From MGML01 sp964493985 (GTDB lineage: Bacteria; Chloroflexota; Dehalococcoidia; Dehalococcoidales; UBA2162): a DNA stretch of 39,875 nucleotides. The stretch's first letter is position 1, and each line of letters opens with the position of its first letter. The stretch is taken from positions 1-39,875 of the forward strand of contig CAZBQL010000021.1 of assembly GCA_964493985.1 (NCBI GenBank), in the 5' to 3' direction. The notes below the pieces were generated by a model. It saw only the letters and a list, made by a program, of their open reading frames with translations, ran no database searches and was not told where the DNA came from. Below, in pieces: positions 31,036-39,810 of this stretch. The position numbers and the translations under genes were made by a program.

Positions 31036-33313
31036 TATCCTGGGCAGAGACCATACAAAAAAGGATATCGCTCTCAAAGTGACTGGGAAAGCGGAATATA
31101 TCGCCGACATCCGTCTGCCGGGTATGCTGGAATGCAGAGTTCTGAAGAGTCCTTATGCCCATGCCAGGATCATGGATATAGACACCTCCGAAGCAGAGAA
31201 ACTGCCCGGCGTAAGGGCAGTTATTACTCATAAAGATATACTGCCATCTCATCCATTCAGGACCGGTTCGCGAAATGAATTTTATACACTTCCGCCGGAA
31301 GAAGTCTATATGACCGGTGAACAGGTTGCTGCTGTTGCTGCCGAGACGAAAGAGACAGCAGAGGACGCCATCAAGCTGATTGAGGTTAAATACAAACCTC
31401 TACCTGCCGTATTTGATCCGTTGGACGCCCTGAAACCTGATGCCCCGGTGATATATGCTGATCTGCCTGACAATAGAATCCCTGTCATGTTCCCCACCAC
31501 AAATACAAGAGGTGACATCTCACAGGGATTTAATGAAGCCGATATCATATTGGAGAGCCGATATCACTGGCCAACCCTGGCGCATTGCCCCCTTGAGTCC
31601 TATCAGACGATAGCCAGGTGGGAAGGCGATAACCTCACGGTATGGATTTCAACCCAGACACTCTGGGATGTACACGGATATATCAGCGTAGCTCTCGAAA
31701 TTCCCGAAAGTAAAATCACGGTTATTAACAAATGGGTAGGAGGTGGTTTCGGAGGGAAATACGGCGTTTCACAAGCCATGCTTGCCTGTATCGCCGCAAT
31801 TCTGGCTAAAAAGACCGGAAGACCTGTAAGGTCGCTTCTTGAAATGGATGAGCAATTCATCATGTCTCACCATGCCTGCGGTCCCGGCTACTATACCACA
31901 AAAGGCGGTATAAAGAAGGATGATGGTCGACCGGTCGCCATAGATACCACCGTAGACATCACGCTGGGTGGACATGCCTGCCATGAACCGGTGGCTGTTT
32001 GTGTAACCAACCAGGCTCCTGTTAATGTCTACAATTACGACAACGTAAAGGTTACATCGAATCCCGTATACTGCAATATTAATATGGCGGGGCCCAAGAG
32101 GAGTTACGGAGATGCCGAGGGTATGTTCTGTTCCGAACAGTTCGCCGATGAAATGGCAGAAGCCGCCGGTATGGACCCGATCGAATGGCGGAAAAAGTGG
32201 TGTAACCGGCCCGGTGACCCTCTCAGTCAGTTTTCCGAACTTGCAGGTGGCGATTACATTACGCTAATGACAAAAGCTGCCGAAGCCTTCGAATGGGATA
32301 AAAAATGGAAAGGCTGGAGAACGCCGACTGCAATCAATGGCGCTAAAAAACGCGGTCTCGGCATGGCATTATCCATGCATACCACCGGTGGAGGAACATC
32401 GGGAACACTGGTCAGGATAAATACCGATGGCACGGTTGACGTGAATTGCTCTGCCGAAGACATCGGACAGGGTATTAAAAGTGCCACTGCCATGTGTGTC
32501 GCAGAGACCCTCGGTGTTCGATACGAGGATGTATCTGTATCCGAAGACAATACGAAGTATAATCCGCGTGGCGGAGGTGTCTACGGCAGCAAAGGCACGC
32601 CCACCAATATAGGCGGATCGATAAACGCTGCGAGAAATGCCAGGGCGATACTGCTGGAAAGGGCTTCTGTCCTGATGGAGGTAAATCAGGAAGACCTGGG
32701 CATCGGAAACGGAAAAGTTTTCGCTAAAAATAATCCTGAGAAATCGATGACGATAGGCAGCATTGCCGGATCGAGGAAGTTCGGAGGTGCAGGTATATAT
32801 GTTTACGGACAGGAAACTTCCTCTCATAAGAACCCCGATACCGGAAAGACTATGACTGAAAAAAGCCTGGCAGCCATGTGTTGCGAAGTCGAGGTAGATA
32901 CCGAGACTGGTAAGGTCGACGTGCTGGAATTAATCATGGTCTGCGACTGCGGACAGGCCATCAATCCCGAGGTTATCATTGGTCAGTGCGATGGAGGCAT
33001 CATACAGGGTCTGGGCTCCGCGTTATATGAGGATATGATATTCGATGAGAATCACGAGGGGATCATTATTAATCCTACGTTCACCGACTATAAAGTCCCG
33101 ACTTTTCCTGAATACGGGAAATTCACTCCCGTCTTTCATTCCGATCCCGCCGATGCGCCGACAACTCCTTTGAACGTTAAAGGAATGGGTGAATCGACAA
33201 TTGTCGCAGTAGCTCCGGCTATCGCCAACGCTGTCTACAATGCCATTGGAGTAAGGATAAAGTCCGGACCGATTACTCCGGACAAGGTGTTGGAAGCACT
33301 GGGAAAGGTATAG
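31022..33313 (+). CDS. Molybdenum hydroxylase large subunit (xanthine dehydrogenase family)
   Basis: A 763-residue subunit that holds the molybdopterin cofactor. It starts LGRDHTKKDIALKVTGKAEYIADIRLPGML (family signature), carries VGGGFGGKYGVSQAM (about residues 239-253), and ends with the catalytic Glu region VKGMGESTIVAVAPAIANAVY. The cofactor loop reads GPKRSYGDAEGMFCSEQ where many relatives have GAFRGFGAPQ, and no CO-dehydrogenase-type AYRCSFR loop is seen, so it is probably not a CO oxidase. The substrate may be an aldehyde, a purine or an aromatic acyl-CoA; nothing decides it. It starts inside the small-subunit gene, after AAGGAG. Confidence 0.92.
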   Translation: MKLPDILGRDHTKKDIALKVTGKAEYIADIRLPGMLECRVLKSPYAHARIMDIDTSEAEKLPGVRAVITHKDILPSHPFRTGSRNEFYTLPPEEVYMTGEQVAAVAAETKETAEDAIKLIEVKYKPLPAVFDPLDALKPDAPVIYADLPDNRIPVMFPTTNTRGDISQGFNEADIILESRYHWPTLAHCPLESYQTIARWEGDNLTVWISTQTLWDVHGYISVALEIPESKITVINKWVGGGFGGKYGVSQAMLACIAAILAKKTGRPVRSLLEMDEQFIMSHHACGPGYYTTKGGIKKDDGRPVAIDTTVDITLGGHACHEPVAVCVTNQAPVNVYNYDNVKVTSNPVYCNINMAGPKRSYGDAEGMFCSEQFADEMAEAAGMDPIEWRKKWCNRPGDPLSQFSELAGGDYITLMTKAAEAFEWDKKWKGWRTPTAINGAKKRGLGMALSMHTTGGGTSGTLVRINTDGTVDVNCSAEDIGQGIKSATAMCVAETLGVRYEDVSVSEDNTKYNPRGGGVYGSKGTPTNIGGSINAARNARAILLERASVLMEVNQEDLGIGNGKVFAKNNPEKSMTIGSIAGSRKFGGAGIYVYGQETSSHKNPDTGKTMTEKSLAAMCCEVEVDTETGKVDVLELIMVCDCGQAINPEVIIGQCDGGIIQGLGSALYEDMIFDENHEGIIINPTFTDYKVPTFPEYGKFTPVFHSDPADAPTTPLNVKGMGESTIVAVAPAIANAVYNAIGVRIKSGPITPDKVLEALGKV

Positions 33314-33325
33314 AAATAGTAAGGA

Positions 33326-34300
33326 ATGCAAAAATTCGCCTTTAAAAATACAGAATCGGTCGCTCATGCTGTTTCACTGCTGAAATCAGGCAATGCAGCG
33401 GTCCTGGCCGGTGGTACGGATATCCTCAATCTCCTGAAAACAGAAGCGTTCGGTAAATCACCCGAATTGCTGGTGAATATTAAAAACATACCGGGTCTTG
33501 ATACTATCAGCAAGGATTCCGGCGGATTAAAGATAGGAGCGTTGGCCAGGGTCAGTGCCATAGCTTCCTCGGAATTTATCAAGGCTGAATATCCTGCACT
33601 GGCTGAAGCGGCAGGATCGATTGCGGCGCCTGCTATCCGTAATATGGCTACGATAGCAGGAAATCTGTGCCAGGAAGTACAGTGCTGGTACTTTAGACGG
33701 TCGTTCCTGACCGGTAATACCTTTAATTGCCTGAGGAAAGGCGGCAAGCAATGTTACGCTGTTTCCGGCGATAACAGGTACCACGCGATAATTGGCGGCA
33801 AAGGCTGTTTCGCTGTCTGTCCTTCGGATATCGCCGTTGTACTAGCGGCCCTGGATGCAACAATAGTTACCAGTAAACGAAGTATTCTTATCAGAGATTT
33901 CTTTGAAACGCTGGGCAATATACTCGATAGTGATGAGATAATCACCGGAATAGAAATACCAGTCGTACCGCCTGGTACAAAACAAAAATTCATGAAGTTT
34001 ACCATTCGACCTGCTCTGGATTTTTCGATTGTAAGCGCTGCTGTAATTATAACGACAAATAACGACAGTGTGGCTGATTCAAGAATCGTACTCGGTTCCG
34101 TCGCACCGACGACCTACAGGGCCATCTATGTTGAGGAGAGTTTAAAAGGTAAAATAATTGATGAATCGACCGCTGAAAAGGCAGCAGAAGAAGCTGTCAG
34201 GGATGCAAGACCTCTCTCGAAGAATAAATATAAAGTCCAGATAACAAAGACCTTAGTTAAAAGAGCTATTTTGGCCTGTGGTCCTTCTTCAATCGATTAA
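33326..34300 (+). CDS. Molybdenum hydroxylase FAD subunit with Cys-rich insert
   Basis: A 324-residue medium subunit. FAD-binding motifs LAGGTDILNLLK (about residues 29-40) and IAAPAIRNMATIAGNLCQEVQCWYF are visible. The insert has Cys at spacing C-x4-C-x14-C-x7-C (from CQEVQC through NCLRKGGKQC) and two more in GKGCFAVC. The beta subunit of 4-hydroxybenzoyl-CoA reductase carries a 4Fe-4S cluster on a similar insert, so an extra cluster is possible. The ATG is directly preceded by AAGGA with almost no spacer. It is the last gene of the operon; the gene order is small-large-medium. Confidence 0.9.
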   Translation: MQKFAFKNTESVAHAVSLLKSGNAAVLAGGTDILNLLKTEAFGKSPELLVNIKNIPGLDTISKDSGGLKIGALARVSAIASSEFIKAEYPALAEAAGSIAAPAIRNMATIAGNLCQEVQCWYFRRSFLTGNTFNCLRKGGKQCYAVSGDNRYHAIIGGKGCFAVCPSDIAVVLAALDATIVTSKRSILIRDFFETLGNILDSDEIITGIEIPVVPPGTKQKFMKFTIRPALDFSIVSAAVIITTNNDSVADSRIVLGSVAPTTYRAIYVEESLKGKIIDESTAEKAAEEAVRDARPLSKNKYKVQITKTLVKRAILACGPSSID

Positions 34301-34316
34301 ATTCAAGAAGGAAAGA

Positions 34317-35525
34317 TCATCCACCCACTCTATGTTTCCTGCCGCATCGCGGACAGGTAAGGGTCCCCTGAGTAAATCCCGGTGGGAGTTTCAGCTTGGC
34401 GCCACACTCACAGTCAATAGTCTTGTATCCTCCAAGTTTTTGCAGTACGGCAGATGTTTCTCTTATCCGCTGTTTTTCATCGGGATCGTCTGCTTTTGAG
34501 GAGGGTCTGGTGGGAGTTAGTTGAACACTTTCACCGACCAGACCGGTAGCAGGAATCACTCCACTGCGTCCGTGATGGACTTCACGGTACGCTTCATTGT
34601 AGTTTACGTAAGTAGCCCCTGCCATTTTACGCAGAATATTAATTCTTTCTGTCAATGGCGGGTGAGTGCTTGACAGGTTACTGAATTGTACTCCCTGTTT
34701 ACGAAATGGATTGACTATGTACATAGGAGCCGTTGCCTTGTTTGCCGACTGCAGTTGGCCTGTAGATTGTCCAAGTTTCTCCAGCGCCGAAGCCAGCCCT
34801 TCAGGGTATCGAGTATAGAGAGCCGAAGACGCATCAGCCAGGTATTCTCTCTTTCTTGAGATGGCGAAGTAGATCAACTGGGCAAGAATCGGCGCCAGTA
34901 TTGCCAGTACAATTGCCGCGATCATTATGATAAGCTGCGCCTGGCCGCCGCCTCCTCTCGATGAACTTCTCGACCTTCCTCCACCGCTGAAAAGCATAAT
35001 ACGTGAACCGTACCAGGCTAAAATTACGATAGTCCCCAGCAGTACGCTGGTCATTGCCATTAACAGCACATCGCGGTTTTTAATGTGGGCCATCTCATGG
35101 CCGATTACTCCCTGGAGTTCATCCCTGTTCAATTTATTCAGCAAGCCGGAGGTAATAGCCACTGAAGCTCGCTTCGGGTCTCTGCCAGTGGCAAACGCGT
35201 TCAAGGCTGGATCGTCTATTATATAAATACTCGGCATATGTTCCAGGCCCGAAGCTATCTTCATTTCCTCGACAATATTATAAAGCCTCGGGTGATCATC
35301 CGGACCTATTTTCCTGGCTTTTGAGAGACCAAGCAGGATGCTGTCGCCCTGGAAGTATCCCACCAGGCTCATCACAACCCAGATTATTCCGGCGATTGCC
35401 AGTCCTCCCACAGCGCTGTTCATGAAAGCATAGCCCAGCAGCCAGCCAATTGCCAGGAGTATCAGTCCCATGGCAATCACCAGTACGAAAGACCTTCTTC
35501 TGTTAGACCGTATCTGTTCCCACAT
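34317..35525 (-). CDS. htpX: HtpX-like M48 metalloprotease with C-terminal zinc ribbon
   Basis: A 402-residue membrane zinc protease of the HtpX type that degrades damaged membrane proteins. Two N-terminal spans (about residues 13-32 and 35-55), the catalytic HEMAH at residues 143-147, further spans near 155-175 and 195-215, and the Ser/Gly/Arg-rich loop GGGRSRSSSRGGGG are visible. The last 35 residues form a zinc ribbon with Cys372, Cys374, Cys391 and Cys394 (CEC and CPRC), not part of the usual HtpX. The start is an ATG 15 bases after the lemA stop codon. The lemA-htpX pairing is common. Confidence 0.92.
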   Translation of the reverse strand: MWEQIRSNRRRSFVLVIAMGLILLAIGWLLGYAFMNSAVGGLAIAGIIWVVMSLVGYFQGDSILLGLSKARKIGPDDHPRLYNIVEEMKIASGLEHMPSIYIIDDPALNAFATGRDPKRASVAITSGLLNKLNRDELQGVIGHEMAHIKNRDVLLMAMTSVLLGTIVILAWYGSRIMLFSGGGRSRSSSRGGGGQAQLIIMIAAIVLAILAPILAQLIYFAISRKREYLADASSALYTRYPEGLASALEKLGQSTGQLQSANKATAPMYIVNPFRKQGVQFSNLSSTHPPLTERINILRKMAGATYVNYNEAYREVHHGRSGVIPATGLVGESVQLTPTRPSSKADDPDEKQRIRETSAVLQKLGGYKTIDCECGAKLKLPPGFTQGTLTCPRCGRKHRVGG

Positions 35526-35539
35526 CTAGTAACTCTCTG

Positions 35540-36106
35540 CTAACTAAAACTTACCTTCGGTGCTTCCCTCTCAGCCGCAAGTGTAACCTCGAAGAATTCA
35601 CTGGCCTTGAAACCGGTCATACTGGCTACGAAGTTAGACGGAAACATTTGAGTCTTGTTGTTATACTTGAGTACGGAGTCGTTATAATACTGACGTGAAA
35701 AACTAATCTTGTTTTCTGTCGAGGTCAACTCTTCCTGGAGGGCCAGGAAATTCTGGTTAGCTTTCAGATCAGGATAAGCTTCTACGGTTACCAGCAGCCG
35801 CGAAAGAGCCTGGCTGAGTTCACCCTCAGCTTTTGCCCGTTCTCCCGCTCCGGCAGTCTCTGATATCTGCTGGGCAGCACTACGGGCATTGGTAACGGCT
35901 TCCAGTGTTTGACGCTCATGAGTCATGTATCCCTTGACTGTTTCAATCAGGTTAGGGATAAGGTCATAGCGGCGTTTCAGCTGGACGTCTATCTGCGCCC
36001 AGGCATTCTTTACTTCGTTCCGAAATCGAACCAGACCATTATAAATACCTATCATCCAGAGTATCCCGATAACTATTAGTCCTAATATCACCCATAAAGC
36101 TATCAT
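35540..36106 (-). CDS. lemA: LemA family protein
   Basis: A 188-residue membrane-anchored protein. The N-terminal span (about residues 3-23: LWVILGLIVIGILWMIGIYN) is followed by the conserved NEVKNAWAQIDVQLKRRYDLIPNLIETVKGYMTHE and a long helical domain ending in AYPDLKANQNFLALQEELTSTENKISFSRQYYND. The function is poorly known; LemA often accompanies HtpX-like proteases. The ATG follows AAGGAGGT at ideal spacing. It lies between a zinc-ribbon gene and htpX in one operon. Confidence 0.94.
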   Translation of the reverse strand: MIALWVILGLIVIGILWMIGIYNGLVRFRNEVKNAWAQIDVQLKRRYDLIPNLIETVKGYMTHERQTLEAVTNARSAAQQISETAGAGERAKAEGELSQALSRLLVTVEAYPDLKANQNFLALQEELTSTENKISFSRQYYNDSVLKYNNKTQMFPSNFVASMTGFKASEFFEVTLAAEREAPKVSFS

Positions 36107-36148
36107 TGTTCCGCACCTCCTTAAGGTTTACCACGCACTTTATGTCAA

Positions 36149-36562
36149 TTATTCCGGTGTTCCGAAAAATTCTTCCAGAAATCCTAGAGCAGGATTATCA
36201 GGATGACTCGCTGTCCCCGAACTGAACTGGCTGCTTAGCTGCACTACTTCTCCACCATCGAACCACAATCCATGTCCTCTATCGCATGTATCGATAATAA
36301 CGTCCGGTTCCTTCCCGACGTCTTTTTTACCCATCTTCTTACCACATATAGGGCACTTTCGCTTTTTCTCATCGGTCTTTGCGTCAGGTGCATTCCTCAT
36401 TTCTTCAAGAAATTCGTCAATGCCTTCGACCTGGTAGGTCTTCAGCACCAGTTCCAGTTCGCCGGAATCGAACCACACTCCCTTACATTCAGCACACATG
36501 TCTAGTTCTATATCGTGGTACTCCACGACAATCATTTCCGCCTTGCATACCGGACAGATCAC
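36149..36562 (-). CDS. Tandem TFIIB-type zinc-ribbon protein
   Basis: A 137-residue protein with two zf-TFIIB-like zinc ribbons: CPVCKAEM..MCAECKGVWFDSGELELVL (about residues 3-40) and CPICGKKM..TCDRGHGLWFDGGEV (about residues 70-107). The second has a Cys-Asp-Arg-Gly-His in place of CxxC, so one ligand is His. The GVWFDSGE and GLWFDGGE sequences are typical of the family. It starts with GTG after GGGAG. It is the first gene of the operon with lemA and htpX; the zinc ribbon at the end of HtpX suggests a shared theme. Confidence 0.88.
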   Translation of the reverse strand: MICPVCKAEMIVVEYHDIELDMCAECKGVWFDSGELELVLKTYQVEGIDEFLEEMRNAPDAKTDEKKRKCPICGKKMGKKDVGKEPDVIIDTCDRGHGLWFDGGEVVQLSSQFSSGTASHPDNPALGFLEEFFGTPE

Positions 36563-36592
36563 GGTCTTACTCCCAAAGTGTATATTAAAATA

Positions 36593-36622
36593 AGTGTATG
36601 TGTTAGGCCTTCAGCGTGTCAA
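36593..36622 (-). promoter_or_regulatory. Promoter for the zinc-ribbon/lemA/htpX operon
   Basis: Minus-strand TTGACA (36622-36617), 18-base spacer, TACACT (36598-36593). It lies about 31 bases before the GTG at 36562. Confidence 0.6.
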
Positions 36623-36637
36623 TAGGCTGTATTACTC

Positions 36638-36646
36638 ATTATACCA
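36638..36646 (-). promoter_or_regulatory. Extended -10 motif over the nucleotidyltransferase stop codon
   Basis: Minus-strand TGG followed by TATAAT (36643-36638). The TAA of the upstream gene is part of the hexamer. It could be a second start for the zinc-ribbon operon. Confidence 0.4.
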
Positions 36647-37430
36647 TCACACCGGCTTTCGCCATGATATACCGCATGAACTTCTGCGTCTGGGGAATAT
36701 CTCCGGCAGGGTCACTGTAATGCCAGTTCATTGCCTGCCGAATCAGGTCCGACCATTTACCATCGACATTACTTACTGCCCATTCCGCCGACTTATGTTT
36801 CGTCGTTACATCACCGTTCCTGAGCGTATACAAGCACCGGCAGACCGTCAGGACAAAATACGGCTGGTGACCTTCTTCCTGGAATATATCGTTGTCATAT
36901 GTCAACAACACCCAGTCACGTAGAAATATGAATGCGGCTTCCTTGAGTAGTTCCGGTGGTACCCGATCGATCATATTCCTTAAAGACGGGCCCTCCACCA
37001 CCACTCCACTTCGATACAGTACGTGACGGTGAAACACCCAATCTATATCAGGTCTGGCAACAAGGAAATCGTCCCTGTTATGCATCGGATTTTTCGGTCC
37101 GTTCATCCTGTAAACACGTAAATCATCCAGCGGTATGTATATTCCGGACATCTTTTTTGTCCATTCCAGTCCGCTTCGATAAAGGCGACGGTGCATTGCT
37201 TCCAGTCCGTTAATGATACCTTCCGGCAGTTCTTCACTTGTAACGATCAATGGGTCTATATCACTCCGTCCCGGATCGAAATCTCCGAGTGCCAGTGAAC
37301 CGTACAGGTACATGCCGGTGAAATAAGTTCCCAGTATTTCCTTCGCACTGTCTCTAAGCGTGTATATCGCTTCATTTACGTCTTTATAGGGAGTCGGAAA
37401 GCTATTCATACCATTACAACTATAATTCAT
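36639..37430 (-). CDS. Nucleotidyltransferase with AadA-like C-terminal domain
   Basis: A 263-residue protein of the aminoglycoside-adenylyltransferase-like group. The catalytic motif is YGSLALGDFDPGRSDIDPLIV (about residues 43-63; Gly-Ser and two Asp in SDID). The C-terminal half (EAAFIFLRDWVLLTYDNDIFQEEGHQPYFVLTVCRCLYTL) fits the DUF4111 helical domain. Known relatives adenylate streptomycin or spectinomycin, but relatives of unknown substrate are common and no mobile element is near, so a resistance role is only possible. The start is unclear: ATG at 37430 or ATG at 37409 (MNSFPT), neither with a strong ribosome-binding site. Confidence 0.82.
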   Translation of the reverse strand: MNYSCNGMNSFPTPYKDVNEAIYTLRDSAKEILGTYFTGMYLYGSLALGDFDPGRSDIDPLIVTSEELPEGIINGLEAMHRRLYRSGLEWTKKMSGIYIPLDDLRVYRMNGPKNPMHNRDDFLVARPDIDWVFHRHVLYRSGVVVEGPSLRNMIDRVPPELLKEAAFIFLRDWVLLTYDNDIFQEEGHQPYFVLTVCRCLYTLRNGDVTTKHKSAEWAVSNVDGKWSDLIRQAMNWHYSDPAGDIPQTQKFMRYIMAKAGVMV

Positions 37431-37454
37431 ATTATCCGGTGCGTCTATTGTTCT

Positions 37455-37490
37455 GGAAAATTCAGGGAGGTTGGGTAATACCCAACCTCC
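37455..37490 (-). terminator. Intrinsic terminator after katG
   Basis: GGAGGTTGGGT (37466-37476) and ACCCAACCTCC (37480-37490) form a perfect 11-pair stem with a three-base loop. Read on the minus strand it is followed by CTGAATTTTCC. It ends the katG transcript. Confidence 0.75.
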
Positions 37491-37532
37491 AGCACTAATA
37501 ATCTTAAAAAATATATTGGAAATAAGTGATGA

Positions 37533-39725
37533 TCATGCAATATCGAAGCGATCAAGGTTCATTACCTTGTTCCATGCCGCTATAAAGTCCTGCACAAACT
37601 TCTCCCTCGAGTCCTCACATGCGTATACTTCCGCTGAGGCTCGAAGCTGGGAGTTAGAGCCGAAGATAAGGTCGACACGGGTACCGGTCCACTTAAGTTC
37701 GCCCGTCGTGCGGTCACGACCTTCGAACACATTTTCATCCGGAGTTGCTTTCCACTCAGTACTCACATCCAGCAGATTCATAAAGAAGTCATTGGTAAGT
37801 GTTTCCGGACGTTTGGTAAAGACTCCATGTTGAGATTGCCCGAAGTTAGTATTCAGGACACGCATACCGCCGATTAGAACCGTCAATTCAGGAGCAGTCA
37901 ATGTCAGCAATTGTGCCCGGTCAACCAGCAATTCCTCCGCCGATACGGAGTATTTTGTCTTCAGGTAGTTCCGGAAGCCGTCTGCAACCGGTTCGAGGAC
38001 TGCAAATGACACCGTGTCGGTCTGGTCCTGCAGGGCATCTGTTCGTCCCGGAGTGAAAGGAACTGTCACATCATGTCCGGCGTTCCTGGCAGCTTGCTCG
38101 ACACCAGCGCATCCACCCAGGACAATCAGGTCCGCAAGAGAAACCTTTTTCCTGCCTGTCTGCTCATTATTGAAGTCCTTTTGAATACCCTCGAGAGTCT
38201 GAAGAACAGTCTTCAGTTTAGCTGGCTGGTTGACTTCCCAGTCCTTTTGCGGTTCAAGACGAATACGCGCTCCGTTCGCCCCACCACGTTTGTCTGATCC
38301 ACGGAATGTAGATGCCGATGCCCAGGCTGTGTAAACTAATTCGGAGACGGACAGGCCTGATGCAAGGATTTTATTTTTCAGGTCTACTATATCCTGCGTA
38401 TTGATCAACTCATGATCGACTGCCGGCACAGGGTCCTGCCAGATCAGTTCCTCCTTAGGGACCTCCGGTCCGAGGTACCTGGAGCGTGGGCCCATGTCAC
38501 GGTGAGTCAGCTTGAACCATGCCCTGGCGAAGGCATCCGCAAGCTGGTCCGGATTTTCGTAGAACCGCCGTGATATTTTTTCGTAAACAGGATCGAATCG
38601 CAGGGCGAGATCGGTGGTAAGCATAGATGGCGAACGGCGCTTCGACGGGTCATGCGGGTCCGGAATCGTACCGGCTCCGGCATCATCCTTCGGCTTCCAC
38701 TGATATGCTCCGGCCGGGCTCTTGGTCAGTTCCCATTCATAGTTAAACAGTATTCTGAAAAAGTTGTTACTCCACTCCGTCGGTGTGTTGGTCCAGATGA
38801 CTTCCGGGCCACCGCTAATAGTATCATTGCCCTTACCCGAACCGAATTTACTCTTCCAGCCAAGTCCCTGTTCTTCAATTGGAGCAGCTTCAGGTTCCGG
38901 ACCAACCAGTAGCGGATCACCTGCTCCGTGTGTTTTACCAAAGGCATGGCCGCCGGCGATGAGGGCTACCGTCTCTTCATCATTCATCGCCATACGAGCG
39001 AAAACCTCTCGTATATCTTTAGCAGCCTCAAGCGGCTCAGGATTCCCGTTCGGGCCTTCCGGATTCACGTAAATCAGCCCCATTTGTACCGCAGCAAGAG
39101 GATTCTCAAGTTCACGTTCACCAGAATAACGCTTGTCGCCAAGCCACTCACTCTCGGCTCCCCAGTACACGTCTTCCTGTGGTTCCCAGACATCTTCTCG
39201 CCCACCGCCGAAACCGAAGGTCTTAAATCCCATCGATTCGAGCGCACAGTTACCGGCAAGCACCATAAGATCGGCCCATGATATTTTCCTGCCATATTTC
39301 TGCTTTATTGGCCAGAGCAGCCGGCGTGCCTTGTCAAGGTTAATATTATCCGGCCAGCTATTGAGGGGTGGAAAGCGTTGCGTACCGTCACTCGCACCTC
39401 CACGTCCATCACCCATGCGGTAGGTACCGGCGCTGTGCCACGCCATCCGGATGAACAGCGGTCCGTAGTGGCCGAAGTCAGCCGGCCACCATTCCTGCGA
39501 ATCGGTCATTAATGCGTACAGGTCTTTTTTCACTGCATCAAGGTCGAGCTTTTTAAATTCTTCAGCGTAGTTGTAGTCCTTGTCCATCGGGTTACTCAAT
39601 TGGGAGTTCTGATGAAGGATCTTAAGGTTTAGCTGGTTCGGCCACCAGTCCCGGTTCGAAGTGCCCCGGCTGGCAACAGGTCTGTTACTATCACGTGTTC
39701 CTGGATTCTTAATGTCTTCATTCAT
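37533..39725 (-). CDS. katG: Catalase-peroxidase KatG
   Basis: A 730-residue heme enzyme that removes hydrogen peroxide. The distal site is Arg93-Trp96-His97 in FIRMAWHSAGTYRM; the proximal His is His260 in IAGGHAFGKTHG. The Met-Tyr-Trp adduct residues are all present (Trp96, Tyr219 in MGLIYVNPEGPNG, Met245 in ARMAMND), so full catalase activity is expected. Two heme-peroxidase repeats give the usual length, and the second ends LTAPELTVLIGGMRVLNTN. There is no signal peptide. The ATG follows GGAGGAG. Genes of this kind are not expected in strict Dehalococcoides-type anaerobes. Confidence 0.98.
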   Translation of the reverse strand: MNEDIKNPGTRDSNRPVASRGTSNRDWWPNQLNLKILHQNSQLSNPMDKDYNYAEEFKKLDLDAVKKDLYALMTDSQEWWPADFGHYGPLFIRMAWHSAGTYRMGDGRGGASDGTQRFPPLNSWPDNINLDKARRLLWPIKQKYGRKISWADLMVLAGNCALESMGFKTFGFGGGREDVWEPQEDVYWGAESEWLGDKRYSGERELENPLAAVQMGLIYVNPEGPNGNPEPLEAAKDIREVFARMAMNDEETVALIAGGHAFGKTHGAGDPLLVGPEPEAAPIEEQGLGWKSKFGSGKGNDTISGGPEVIWTNTPTEWSNNFFRILFNYEWELTKSPAGAYQWKPKDDAGAGTIPDPHDPSKRRSPSMLTTDLALRFDPVYEKISRRFYENPDQLADAFARAWFKLTHRDMGPRSRYLGPEVPKEELIWQDPVPAVDHELINTQDIVDLKNKILASGLSVSELVYTAWASASTFRGSDKRGGANGARIRLEPQKDWEVNQPAKLKTVLQTLEGIQKDFNNEQTGRKKVSLADLIVLGGCAGVEQAARNAGHDVTVPFTPGRTDALQDQTDTVSFAVLEPVADGFRNYLKTKYSVSAEELLVDRAQLLTLTAPELTVLIGGMRVLNTNFGQSQHGVFTKRPETLTNDFFMNLLDVSTEWKATPDENVFEGRDRTTGELKWTGTRVDLIFGSNSQLRASAEVYACEDSREKFVQDFIAAWNKVMNLDRFDIA

Positions 39726-39765
39726 AATGATTACTCCTCCTTGTTACCACATTTGGGCTGATAAG

Positions 39766-39774
39766 ATTATACCA
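39766..39774 (-). promoter_or_regulatory. Extended -10 promoter for katG
   Basis: Minus-strand TGG then TATAAT (39771-39766). The -35 (TCTTAA) is poor, which suits an activated promoter. Transcription would start near 39759, about 34 bases before the ATG. Confidence 0.65.
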
Positions 39775-39794
39775 GCCGGATTACGTTGTTAAGA

Positions 39795-39810
39795 TGTGAT
39801 ATATATCACC
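39795..39810. promoter_or_regulatory. CRP/FNR-type palindrome upstream of katG
   Basis: TGTGATATATATCACC contains the perfect palindrome GTGATATATATCAC (39796-39809) and matches TGTGA-N6-TCACA with one mismatch. Its centre is about 43 bases upstream of the predicted start of katG transcription, the place expected for class II activation. Confidence 0.6.

Noticed and set aside
36639..37430. Acquired aminoglycoside-resistance gene
   Set aside because: No integron, insertion sequence or other mobile mark is near, and the family includes many chromosomal members of unknown substrate.
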